A stretch of DNA of 64,000 bases from Armatimonadota bacterium (GTDB taxonomy: Bacteria; Armatimonadota; UBA5829; DSUL01). Location: NCBI GenBank assembly GCA_025998755.1, contig AP024674.1, forward strand, positions 806,001 through 870,000, in the 5' to 3' direction. Below the pieces are notes generated by a model. That model saw only the letters and a list, made by a program, of their open reading frames with translations. It was not told where the DNA came from and made no database searches. Positions 8,462-15,797 of this stretch are shown in pieces (position 1 is the stretch's first letter; every line of letters starts with the position of its first letter). The position numbers were made by a program, and so were the translations under genes.

Positions 8462-10147
8462 GTGCCCGACCCGGATTTCGACCATTTCCTGCCCTATGCT
8501 GAGTTGACCGAGAAGCTGTTCGCCCTGGTGCACTCCCGTCCCGACATCTTGAGCATCCAGTCCATCGGGAAAAGCCACGAAGGGCGCGATATCTGGTGTG
8601 TCACCGTCACCAGTTGCGCCACCGGGCCGGACGCGGAAAAGCCAGCTTTCTGGGTGGACGGCAACATTCACGCAACAGAGCTTTCAGCTTCCAGCGCCTG
8701 CCTTTACTTTCTGAAGCGCCTCTCCCGGGAATACGGCAGCAATCCGGATGTCACCTACTGCCTGGATACTCGCGCGTTTTACGTGGTTCCGCGCCTGAAT
8801 CCGGACGGGGCAGAGCTGTATTTCTCCGATCCACCACGCTTCCTTCGCTCCAGCACGCGCCCCTATCCTTACGACGAAGAACCGCTGGAAGGGCTGCGGC
8901 GGCAGGATGTGGATGGCGACGGGCGCATCCTCAGCATGCGCATCCCGGATCCGAACGGTCCCTGGAAAAAGAGTCCGCAGGAGCCCCGCCTGATGGTGCG
9001 CCGGGAGCCTGAAGAGCGGGAAGGCGAGTTCTACCGCATCCTCCCGGAAGGTATCCTGGAAAACTGGGACGGCGTGACACTCAGCGTGATGCCCAACAAA
9101 GAGGGGCTGGATCTAAACAGGAACTTCCCGGCCCACTGGCGTCAAGAGTTCGAGCAGCACGGGGCGGGGCCTTTTCCCACCAGCGAACCCGAGGTCCGGG
9201 CGATGGCGGCCTTTCTCGCCTCGCATCCCAACATCACAGGGGGTGTTTCCTTTCACACCTACTCTGGAGTATTGCTCCGTCCCTACGGTACCCAGAGCGA
9301 CGAAGAGTTCCCCGCGGAGGATCTCTGGACCTACAAAAAGATTGGCCGGAAGGGCACCGAAATCACAGGATATCCCAACGTCAGCGTGTACCACGACTTC
9401 CGCTATCATCCCAAAGAGGTCATCACCGGAGTTTCGGACGACTGGATGTACGACCATCTGGGCATGTTCGCCTGGACAGTGGAGATCTGGAGCCCTCAGC
9501 GTCAGGCGGGGATCCAGGAGTACAAGTTCATCGACTGGTACAGGGAACATCCCTTCGAAGACGATCTCAAGATGCTGCGTTGGAGTGATGAGGTCCTCGA
9601 AGGCAAGGGTTACGTGGACTGGTACCCTTTCGAGCATCCCCAGCTGGGAGCCATCGAACTGGGTGGTTGGGACGAGATGTACTGTTTCCGCAACCCGCCA
9701 CCGCACCTTCTGGAGAAAGAGCTGGCCCTTTTCCCGGACTGGCTGGTCTGGCAGGCGCTCATCTCGCCTCGGCTGGAGCTGAGACGCCTGGACGTCGAGC
9801 CGCTGGGCGGCCGGACGTTCCGGATCCGGCTGGTGGTGGATAATACAGGGTGGCTCCCCACCTATGTGACGAAACGCGCGCTGGATCGGAAGGTGTTCCG
9901 GCCGGTGGTGGTGGAGATCGAACTGCCGGAGGACGCACAGTTGAAGTCCGGCAAGCTCCGGGAAGAGATGCGCCAACTGGAGGGACGGGCCTACACAGAT
10001 GTCAGTCCTTACGGCTGGCACGTGGATGCCACTGAGGAACGGCTGAAGGCGGAATGGGTCGTCACGGCGCCTGCTGGCGGCACAGTCCGGGTGATCGCTC
10101 GCCACGAAAGGGCGGGCACAGTGCGGGCGGAGGTATCTCTGGAGTGA
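8462..10147 (+). CDS. M14-family zinc carboxypeptidase
   Basis: A 561-residue metallocarboxypeptidase-like protein that should remove C-terminal residues from peptides or a related amide substrate. The zinc motif HxxE is at H70/E73 (GNIHATE). The third zinc ligand is the His of GVSFHTYSG, and a catalytic Glu candidate is in TVEIWSP. The region after about residue 430 is an extra beta-rich domain of unknown role. GTG at 8462 is preferred over an upstream TTG at 8444 because GGAGG at 8450-8454 is correctly spaced for it. No signal peptide is visible, so it is probably cytoplasmic. Confidence 0.87.
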   Translation: MPDPDFDHFLPYAELTEKLFALVHSRPDILSIQSIGKSHEGRDIWCVTVTSCATGPDAEKPAFWVDGNIHATELSASSACLYFLKRLSREYGSNPDVTYCLDTRAFYVVPRLNPDGAELYFSDPPRFLRSSTRPYPYDEEPLEGLRRQDVDGDGRILSMRIPDPNGPWKKSPQEPRLMVRREPEEREGEFYRILPEGILENWDGVTLSVMPNKEGLDLNRNFPAHWRQEFEQHGAGPFPTSEPEVRAMAAFLASHPNITGGVSFHTYSGVLLRPYGTQSDEEFPAEDLWTYKKIGRKGTEITGYPNVSVYHDFRYHPKEVITGVSDDWMYDHLGMFAWTVEIWSPQRQAGIQEYKFIDWYREHPFEDDLKMLRWSDEVLEGKGYVDWYPFEHPQLGAIELGGWDEMYCFRNPPPHLLEKELALFPDWLVWQALISPRLELRRLDVEPLGGRTFRIRLVVDNTGWLPTYVTKRALDRKVFRPVVVEIELPEDAQLKSGKLREEMRQLEGRAYTDVSPYGWHVDATEERLKAEWVVTAPAGGTVRVIARHERAGTVRAEVSLE

Positions 10148-10186
10148 GTACCCCGCTCTGGGAGTGAAAGCGAAAGGAGACCGCTT

Positions 10187-11458
10187 ATGACCAGACTCTG
10201 CGTTGCCATGGCGGCGCTCGTGGCTGCTATGGCTCTCTGGGGAGGGGATATGGCGATGGCGCTGACGATCAACGCCCGGGAGACGGGCGCTAGAGGCGAC
10301 GGGGTCTCAGATGACTCCGCAGCCATCCAGAAGGCGTTGGACGCCGCGGCCGAAGGAGGGGAGGTCTTCCTGCCCGCAGGGCGGTATCGCCTGGAAAAAG
10401 GTGTGGTTGTGCCTCCGGGAGTTACGCTGCGGGGCACGTGGCAGGCTCCACATCACGCTGAGCACCGCAAGGGCACCATACTGCTCGCATACGCGGGTAG
10501 GGGCTCGGAAACGGGCGATCCTCTGATCCGCCTTTCACCGAACAGCTGCATCCGCGGAGTCACCATCTACTATCCGGAGCAGCGTATTCCCGGCACGTTG
10601 GCTTATCCGTGGGCCATTCAGGGCGATGGGATGCACGGCAGCGTTATCGATGTGACCCTGGTTAATCCTTACAAAGGGATAGACTTCGGCGAGAAGCCGA
10701 ACGAACTGCACTATATCCGCAATGTGTTCGGATGCCCCCTCAAGGCCGGCATCCACATTGACAAATGCACCGACATCGGACGCATCGAGAACGTCCATTT
10801 CAACCCGCATTACTGGATGCGGTCTGGCGAGGAGAACATCCCGGAGTGGCCGGCGCTCCTAGACTATCTGTTCCAGAACTGTGTGGCGTTCTCCATCGGG
10901 CGGTCGGACTGGGAGTTCATGCACAATACCTTCAGCTACGGTTGCCGGGTGGGCTACCATTTCTACCGGAGTGAGGCTGGAGCGTGCAACGGCAATTTCC
11001 TGGGAATCGCTGCCGACTGGTCGCAGACCTGCGTCCTGGTGGAGGAGACGCAGGCTCCTGGGCTTCTGATCACGAACGGGGAGTTCGTCGGAGGCACCGG
11101 CTCGCAGGCGGCGGTGGACATCCGGGATTCCCACACAGGTGTGGTGCAGTTTTCCAACTGTGCCTTCTGGGGGCCTCACGAGATCGTCGCGCGCAGCGCC
11201 GGAAAAGGTTTTCTCAGCATGGGGCAGTGCAACTTCGTGAACTGGGACGCCTCCGGCAAAAACGTTCCATGCATTGACGCGGTCGGAGGGGAGATCAGCG
11301 TTACGAACTCTTTCTTTCGGGAGGACCGCCTGCAGATCCGGCTGGGAGAAGGGGTGCGATGTGCGGTTATCACCGGTAACCGGTTCGCCGGCGAGGCGCG
11401 CATCGAGAACGCCAGCAAGGGAGATGTCCAGATCGGAGTGAATGCTGTCTCAAGGTAG
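10187..11458 (+). CDS. Exported right-handed beta-helix protein
   Basis: A 423-residue protein with a signal peptide (residues 1-25, cleavage probably after MAMA). The mature start INARETGARGDGVSDDSAAI, with PAGRYRL shortly after, is the hallmark of the pectate-lyase-3 / GH28-like beta-helix superfamily. The rest has short repeated turns (GVTIYYP, NVFGCPL, NVHFNPH, NTFSYG) typical of a parallel beta-helix. A role in binding or cutting a polysaccharide outside the cytoplasm is likely; the substrate and catalytic residues are not identifiable. An AAAGGAG sequence precedes the ATG. A strong terminator closes the unit with the M14 gene. Confidence 0.75.
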   Translation: MTRLCVAMAALVAAMALWGGDMAMALTINARETGARGDGVSDDSAAIQKALDAAAEGGEVFLPAGRYRLEKGVVVPPGVTLRGTWQAPHHAEHRKGTILLAYAGRGSETGDPLIRLSPNSCIRGVTIYYPEQRIPGTLAYPWAIQGDGMHGSVIDVTLVNPYKGIDFGEKPNELHYIRNVFGCPLKAGIHIDKCTDIGRIENVHFNPHYWMRSGEENIPEWPALLDYLFQNCVAFSIGRSDWEFMHNTFSYGCRVGYHFYRSEAGACNGNFLGIAADWSQTCVLVEETQAPGLLITNGEFVGGTGSQAAVDIRDSHTGVVQFSNCAFWGPHEIVARSAGKGFLSMGQCNFVNWDASGKNVPCIDAVGGEISVTNSFFREDRLQIRLGEGVRCAVITGNRFAGEARIENASKGDVQIGVNAVSR

Positions 11459-11483
11459 GGGACAGTCCGGCTCTCAGGTAAGG

Positions 11484-11514
11484 GCCCGGCGCAAGGCTAG
11501 CGCCGGGCTTTTTT
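11484..11514 (+). terminator. Intrinsic terminator
   Basis: The perfect 9-base stem GCCCGGCGC (11484-11492) pairs with GCGCCGGGC (11500-11508) across a 7-base loop, followed directly by six Ts (11509-11514). It ends the M14/beta-helix unit 26 bases after the stop and insulates it from the ABC-transporter promoter. Confidence 0.92.
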
Positions 11515-11545
11515 GCCCCTTTCCCTTTCGGCATGCACAACGGTG

Positions 11546-11574
11546 TTGACAATGTGGTTTGGCAAGGGCATAAT
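11546..11574 (+). promoter_or_regulatory. Sigma-70 type promoter of the ABC importer operon
   Basis: A perfect TTGACA at 11546-11551, a 17-base spacer and CATAAT at 11569-11574. The predicted start is near 11581, only about 12 bases before the ATG at 11593, and no Shine-Dalgarno sequence is visible. It rules out the longer reading frame from 11533, which would place the promoter inside the gene. Confidence 0.85.
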
Positions 11575-11592
11575 GGACTAACTCAATCAACT

Positions 11593-12585
11593 ATGTCGAG
11601 ATTCGCTCTGAGCATGACTGTCCTGTTCTGCCTGCTGGCTCTCGGAGGCTGCACCCCCTCAGGAGACAGCCCAGACCAAGTCGTCCGGGTGGGCTTCTTC
11701 GCCAATGTAACCCATGCTCCGGTTCTGATCGGGCTCGCCGACGGCTCTTTTCAGAAGGCGCTCCCGCGTGGCTGGACCATCCAGTCTCGTGTTTTCCCCG
11801 CCGGACCGGAGTTGATGGTGGCTCTGGCATCGGGCGCGCTGGATATCGCCTACGTAGGGCCGGTGCCTTATCTCACCGCCAAAGCACGCGGGGTGCCGGT
11901 GGCGGCTCAGGCGGGAGTGTGCCGCGGCGGTGTGCGCCTCGTGGCCATCCCGGCAGTGGCTCGCCAGGGATTCGAGGGGTTGGGCGGCAGAGTTGTCCTG
12001 GTGCCGCAGTTTGGCAATACCCAGGACATACAGTTGCGGATGCTCCTGGAGCGGCTGGGTGTGGCCACGGACGGCCCAAATGGCGTGCGGCTGGCGCAGG
12101 CCAACCCGGCGGACGCGGACGCCCTGCTGCTATCTGGTCAGGCCGGAGCGGCTCTCTTGCCGGAGCCATGGGGAAGCGCCCTGATCCATTCCGGACGCGC
12201 CGTGGAGATGGACATCCCGGCCGGAGGAGAGATTCTCCGGGAGAGTCCGGTCACGGTGCTTGTGTCCTCGGAACACTTCGCCCGGCGGCATTCCGGCGTG
12301 CTTGGCGGATGGCTGGAGGCCCACCGGCAGGTAGTTCAGCGGATAAGGAAAGATCCTGGCCGTGCTGCAATGTTGACGGACGAGCAGATCCAGAAATGGA
12401 CAGGAAAGAGTTTGCCCCGGCGTGTAGCGCAGAAGGCATTTCGCTCCTGCGTCTTCGACGAGACCCTTGATTCCTCCATCCTCGCCAAGATGGCGCAGGT
12501 CAGCGCTCGTAATGGTTATCTCCCCCGGCGCGACGGGCTTGTTGAGTCACTGGTCGGAGAGATGGGGGGCCGGCAGGGGGGGTGA
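11593..12585 (+). CDS. ABC importer substrate-binding lipoprotein
   Basis: A 330-residue NMT1/SsuA/TauA-type periplasmic-binding protein. It has a lipoprotein signal peptide with lipobox LGGC and lipidated C20. The body begins VRVGFFANVTHAPVLIGLAD, and PAGPELMVALASGALDIAYVG is the usual second motif of nitrate/sulfonate/taurine/thiamine-precursor receptors. The start is set by the promoter just upstream. It precedes the ATPase by one base, so the three genes form a complete importer. The ligand cannot be told from sequence: no sulfur, nitrogen or thiamine gene and no riboswitch lies beside it. Confidence 0.85.
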   Translation: MSRFALSMTVLFCLLALGGCTPSGDSPDQVVRVGFFANVTHAPVLIGLADGSFQKALPRGWTIQSRVFPAGPELMVALASGALDIAYVGPVPYLTAKARGVPVAAQAGVCRGGVRLVAIPAVARQGFEGLGGRVVLVPQFGNTQDIQLRMLLERLGVATDGPNGVRLAQANPADADALLLSGQAGAALLPEPWGSALIHSGRAVEMDIPAGGEILRESPVTVLVSSEHFARRHSGVLGGWLEAHRQVVQRIRKDPGRAAMLTDEQIQKWTGKSLPRRVAQKAFRSCVFDETLDSSILAKMAQVSARNGYLPRRDGLVESLVGEMGGRQGG

Positions 12586-12586
12586 T

Positions 12587-13423
12587 ATGCTGAAACTGGT
12601 GGGAGTCACCAAATCATACGCTTCGAACGGACGTACGGTACAGGCGATCTCTCCCATTGACCTGGAGGTGCCGGAAGGCCAGTTCGTCAGCCTGGTGGGG
12701 CCGAGCGGTTGCGGGAAGTCCACGCTGCTGAACATTATCGCTGGACTGGACCGGTCAGACAGCGGAACGGTGATGCTGGACGGTGAACCGGTGACCGCGC
12801 CCGGGGTGGACAGAGTGGTCGTCTTTCAGGAAGCGGCACTGTTTCCTTGGCTGACGGCCCAGAAGAACGTGGAGTTTGGCCTGAAAATGGCCGGTATTCC
12901 ACGCGGAGAGCGTTCCGTAAGGGCGCGTCAGTTCCTCAAGATGGTGCATCTCTCCCGCTTTGCCGATTCCTATCCTCACGAGCTGTCCGGCGGGATGAGG
13001 CAAAGGGTCGCCATCGCGCGGGCGCTTGCGATGGAGCCGCGGGTGCTGCTGATGGATGAGCCTTTCGCGGCACTCGACGCGCAGACACGGGCGCTCCTGC
13101 ACGAGGAGTTGACCGCCATCTGGGCGGAGACCCGCAAGACCGTCATCTTCGTAACGCATAACGTGCGGGAGGCGGTCTACCTTTCGGACCGCATTCTGGT
13201 GCTTTCTGCCCGTCCGGCTTCCATCAAACAGGAGTTCCGCGTGCCCGCCGGGCGTCCAAGGGATTTGACGGAGCCGGGACTGGCCTACATCGAGAAACAA
13301 ATTATGGAATCCCTGCGCGTCGAGATAGACCGTGTCGCGCAGGCGGAGCTTGATTCGGACTGGGTGCATGAAACGGCTAAGCTTCTACCTCCTCCTGATC
13401 GTAATCTGGGAAGCGATATATAG
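12587..13423 (+). CDS. ABC importer ATP-binding protein
   Basis: A 278-residue ATPase of the SsuB/TauB/NrtD family that powers the importer encoded with its neighbours. Walker A is GPSGCGKST, the Q-loop is FQEAALFPWLT, the signature is LSGGMRQRVAIARALA, Walker B is VLLMDEPFAALD and the H-loop ends FVTHNV. The ATG at 12587 follows the receptor stop by one base. Its 3' end overlaps the permease by 56 bases, an unusually long overlap that implies tight coupling. Confidence 0.93.
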   Translation: MLKLVGVTKSYASNGRTVQAISPIDLEVPEGQFVSLVGPSGCGKSTLLNIIAGLDRSDSGTVMLDGEPVTAPGVDRVVVFQEAALFPWLTAQKNVEFGLKMAGIPRGERSVRARQFLKMVHLSRFADSYPHELSGGMRQRVAIARALAMEPRVLLMDEPFAALDAQTRALLHEELTAIWAETRKTVIFVTHNVREAVYLSDRILVLSARPASIKQEFRVPAGRPRDLTEPGLAYIEKQIMESLRVEIDRVAQAELDSDWVHETAKLLPPPDRNLGSDI

Positions 13424-14114
13424 GCTATCGCTGTGGCCGCCGTATCTGTTTCCGGGCCCGCTCGAGGTGGGTTCGAGCCTGGTGGAGGGTTTGGCGGACG
13501 GCACTCTGCTGGTCGCTGTGGCAGCCAGCTTCCAGCGGCTGGCCATCGGCTACGGTCTGGCGCTGGCGGTGGGGCTTTCGCTGGGACTGCTGCTCGCGCG
13601 GAACCGCACTGCGGATGAACTGCTGGGGCCGCTGGTCTCCGGTATGCAGGCCATCCCATCCATCGCCTGGCTGCCGCTCACGGTGCTTTGGCTGGGGTTG
13701 TCGGAGGCCTCCATTATCACTATCGTCTTCCTGGGAGCTGTGTGGAGCATCGTCGTCAACACGCAGGCAGGCATCCGCAATGTCCCGCCCCTCTGGATTC
13801 GCGCCGCCATGACCATGGGCGCAAACGGCCACAGGCTCTTCACGTCCGTCGTGCTGCCGGCAGCGCTTCCCCAGATGCTGTCCGGGTGGCGCCTGGCCTG
13901 GGCGTTCAGCTGGAGGGCCCTGATGGCGGGAGAGCTGCTGTCTCCCGGAAAAGGCCTGGGAGAGGTGCTGATCGTCAGCCGCAATGTGAACGACATGCCG
14001 GCTGTTCTGGCTGTGATTGTGATCATCGGCGTCTTCGGATCGCTGGTGGACAATCTGCTGTTCAAGCGCGCCGAAGAACAGACGCGGCGCAAGTGGGGGC
14101 TGGCCCCCGCCTGA
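13368..14114 (+). CDS. ABC importer permease (SsuC/TauC type)
   Basis: A 248-residue integral membrane protein with about six hydrophobic helices. It contains the ATPase-docking EAA-like loop (RAAMTMGANGHRLFTSVVLPAALP) typical of binding-protein-dependent permeases. The ATG at 13368 gives a normal membrane N terminus; a longer in-frame start at 13332 adds only a charged leader. It lies inside the end of the ATPase gene and closes the three-gene operon. Confidence 0.9.
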   Translation: MKRLSFYLLLIVIWEAIYRLSLWPPYLFPGPLEVGSSLVEGLADGTLLVAVAASFQRLAIGYGLALAVGLSLGLLLARNRTADELLGPLVSGMQAIPSIAWLPLTVLWLGLSEASIITIVFLGAVWSIVVNTQAGIRNVPPLWIRAAMTMGANGHRLFTSVVLPAALPQMLSGWRLAWAFSWRALMAGELLSPGKGLGEVLIVSRNVNDMPAVLAVIVIIGVFGSLVDNLLFKRAEEQTRRKWGLAPA

Positions 14115-14169
14115 GCACTGGGGCCAGTGTCATAGCGAAGGGCGGGCATCTGGCAGGCATTGCAAACAC

Positions 14170-14202
14170 TTGTTCGATCTTTTGGGTTGTGATATAGTCA
14201 CA
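14170..14202 (+). promoter_or_regulatory. Extended -10 promoter with overlapping palindrome
   Basis: TGA-TATAGT forms an extended -10 (14190-14198), with a weak TTGTTC at 14170-14175 at a 17-base spacing. The perfect palindrome TGTGA-N5-TCACA covers 14188-14202 and so overlaps the -10. The predicted start is near 14205, and the XRE gene begins at 14220. A repressor bound here would block RNA polymerase, and the XRE protein itself is the obvious candidate. Confidence 0.7.
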
Positions 14203-14219
14203 CCGGAGCGGCCCTTCAG

Positions 14220-14627
14220 ATGGAACAGATCGGAGCATACCTGAAGAATTTGAGGGAGCGGGCGGGGCTTTCGGTGAAGGAAGCGGCGCGCAGGGCGGAG
14301 ATGTCGTCGCCCTATCTGTATCAGATAGAGGATGAACGGCGCAGGCCTTCCGCCAAGGTGCTGGCGCGTCTGGCGGGGGTCTACCAGGTCCCCGTGGAGG
14401 ATATCCTCAGGAAGGCTGGTTTCCTACCGCCGGTGGTGCTGCCGGAAAAGGAGGGGGAATCCAGGGAAGAACGCATCCAGCGGGCTTTTGAGTTTGTTAT
14501 GAAGGATCCGGAGGTCCGCGCTGGATCCTCTGCCATGCTGTCTCTCCCAACAGAAGCCAAGCTCGCCATCATCCGGTTGTATGAGCGGGCGGAGGGTCTG
14601 CGCATTCTGCCCGAGGAGTTTGTCTGA
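14220..14627 (+). CDS. XRE-family DNA-binding regulator
   Basis: A 135-residue protein. Residues about 5-60 form a Cro/CI-type helix-turn-helix (LKNLRERAGLSVKEAARRAE, then SSPYLYQIEDERRRPS). The C-terminal half is helical and may dimerise. It is preceded by a palindrome over the promoter, consistent with autorepression. Its TGA shares a base with the ATG of an ImmA/IrrE-like gene; that pairing is well known in systems where the protease-like partner cuts or inactivates the XRE repressor. GGAG at 14205-14208 may serve as ribosome-binding site. Confidence 0.88.
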   Translation: MEQIGAYLKNLRERAGLSVKEAARRAEMSSPYLYQIEDERRRPSAKVLARLAGVYQVPVEDILRKAGFLPPVVLPEKEGESREERIQRAFEFVMKDPEVRAGSSAMLSLPTEAKLAIIRLYERAEGLRILPEEFV

Positions 14628-15235
14628 TGCCGTCGAATCCGGGGGTTACTGAGTCAAGGGGCCCGGTCGCTCCTCTTGCATCCACCGCAAAGGAGCTGGA
14701 CGCGCTGATGCGACGCCTGGTCCTGCAGTGGGGCAGCATCCGAGCTGGCAATATCGCTTCCTTTGCCGGCTATTTCTGCCGCTGCCTGGGGCTCTGCCAG
14801 ATTCCACGTGATCCGTTGGCAGTGCTGGTAAGGTTGGGGGTTCGGGTGGAGCCGGCTCTGTTGCCGCGGGGGGTAAAGGCGGTATGGTGTCGCACCAGCC
14901 AGGGATATGCAATCAGCTACTCCCGGCATCTGGCCGGAAAGGTCTCGCTGGCGCTCTGGCACGAGCTCTTCGAGATTCTGGCTCATAATCCGCAACTTCC
15001 TCTTCGTTTGTCCCTCCAGGATCAGGAGCGGCTGGCATCGCTGTTTGCGGTCAATGTGATGATGCCGGGCGAAGAGGTTCGCCGTCAGGCGGCGGAGCTT
15101 GGGCATCCAAGGAGGACGAATAAGTCCCGGGTGCTGGCGGCGAGGTTCGGCGTGTCCGCTGCCGCAATGCGCTTCCGCTTGCGCCAGCTCGGACTGGAGC
15201 ACCCGTCGGATGCTGCTCAGAGGGCGGTGCTGTGA
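14627..15235 (+). CDS. ImmA/IrrE-like (M78) protein with altered metal motif
   Basis: A 202-residue protein. The segment LALWHELFEILAHN and the downstream ERLASLFAVNVMMPGEEV match the ImmA/IrrE family, in which HExxH binds zinc. A winged-helix-like end (RVLAARFGVSAAAMRFRLRQ) also fits. Here the motif reads H112-E113-L-F-E116, with Glu in place of the second His, so zinc binding could be changed or lost. It overlaps the regulator stop by one base and the next gene by four. By analogy it would control the XRE repressor; that link is inferred. Confidence 0.78.
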   Translation: MPSNPGVTESRGPVAPLASTAKELDALMRRLVLQWGSIRAGNIASFAGYFCRCLGLCQIPRDPLAVLVRLGVRVEPALLPRGVKAVWCRTSQGYAISYSRHLAGKVSLALWHELFEILAHNPQLPLRLSLQDQERLASLFAVNVMMPGEEVRRQAAELGHPRRTNKSRVLAARFGVSAAAMRFRLRQLGLEHPSDAAQRAVL

Positions 15236-15453
15236 GGAAGTTACCTCTTCTGGGGGAACCTGCTTTCCGTCCGCGTCCCGGGCTGCTGGACCGGTTTCGC
15301 CGGAGAATGATGAGGTTCTGGCGCGTCCTCCGTGCGCGGGTGGGGGCACCCAAATACCTGTGCGACAGTTGCCGCTTCGACTACCGTGATGCCTGCCGCA
15401 GACCCGAGCGCCCCAACGCGATAGACTGTCCGGACTATCGTCCACGCAGGTAA
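15232..15453 (+). CDS. Small Cys-rich basic protein
   Basis: 73 residues with no recognised family. The N-terminal half is strongly basic (RFRRRMMRFWRVLRARVG), and the C-terminal half has four cysteines spaced C-x2-C-x7-C-x10-C, suggesting a small zinc knuckle. Its GTG start overlaps the stop of the ImmA/IrrE-like gene (GTGA), so it is translated from the same operon. It could be an effector or nucleic-acid-binding partner of the regulatory pair. Confidence 0.6.
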   Translation: MRKLPLLGEPAFRPRPGLLDRFRRRMMRFWRVLRARVGAPKYLCDSCRFDYRDACRRPERPNAIDCPDYRPRR

Positions 15454-15557
15454 AGGCCCGAGTGCGGTAAAATCATGGTGTCAGGGGTGCTCTTGCCGCC
15501 GCGAAGCTGTGGGCGAGTGGCGGGCCGTTAGAGCTGCCGAACCGGAGGGTGCAGCCC

Positions 15558-15797
15558 ATGCCTGCAGAAGATGCAGCCACAACCAGACTGGTCCGGCGCG
15601 AGATCGTCCGGCGCCGGATAGACGACACGATGCTGCAGGTGAACTCCATGCATGGAGTCGTCTATATCCGGGGGGAGGTTCGCTCGCTTCGGGGAGAGAA
15701 CTGCGACCTTGAGGCCGAGATGAATATCATTCATCGTATTCTCCGCTCGCGCCCTGGCATCCGCGACGTGATCATCGAGGTCAACTACCGCCGGTGA
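15558..15797 (+). CDS. Small BON-like domain protein
   Basis: 79 residues. The pattern LQVNSMHGVVYIRGEVRSL, followed by a helix and PGIRDVIIEVNY, resembles one BON domain (a beta-alpha-beta fold for ligand or membrane contact). There is no signal peptide. ATG at 15558 is chosen because GGAGG at 15544-15548 is well spaced for it; a GTG at 15549 would be too close. The last 17 bases overlap rqcH on the other strand. A TAAAAT at 15468-15473 could be its -10 box. Confidence 0.55.
   Translation: MPAEDAATTRLVRREIVRRRIDDTMLQVNSMHGVVYIRGEVRSLRGENCDLEAEMNIIHRILRSRPGIRDVIIEVNYRR

Noticed and set aside
14188-14202. A CRP site at the XRE promoter
   Set aside because: The half-sites TGTGA and TCACA match CRP, but the spacer is 5 rather than 6 bases and it sits on the -10, so a local repressor is a better reading.
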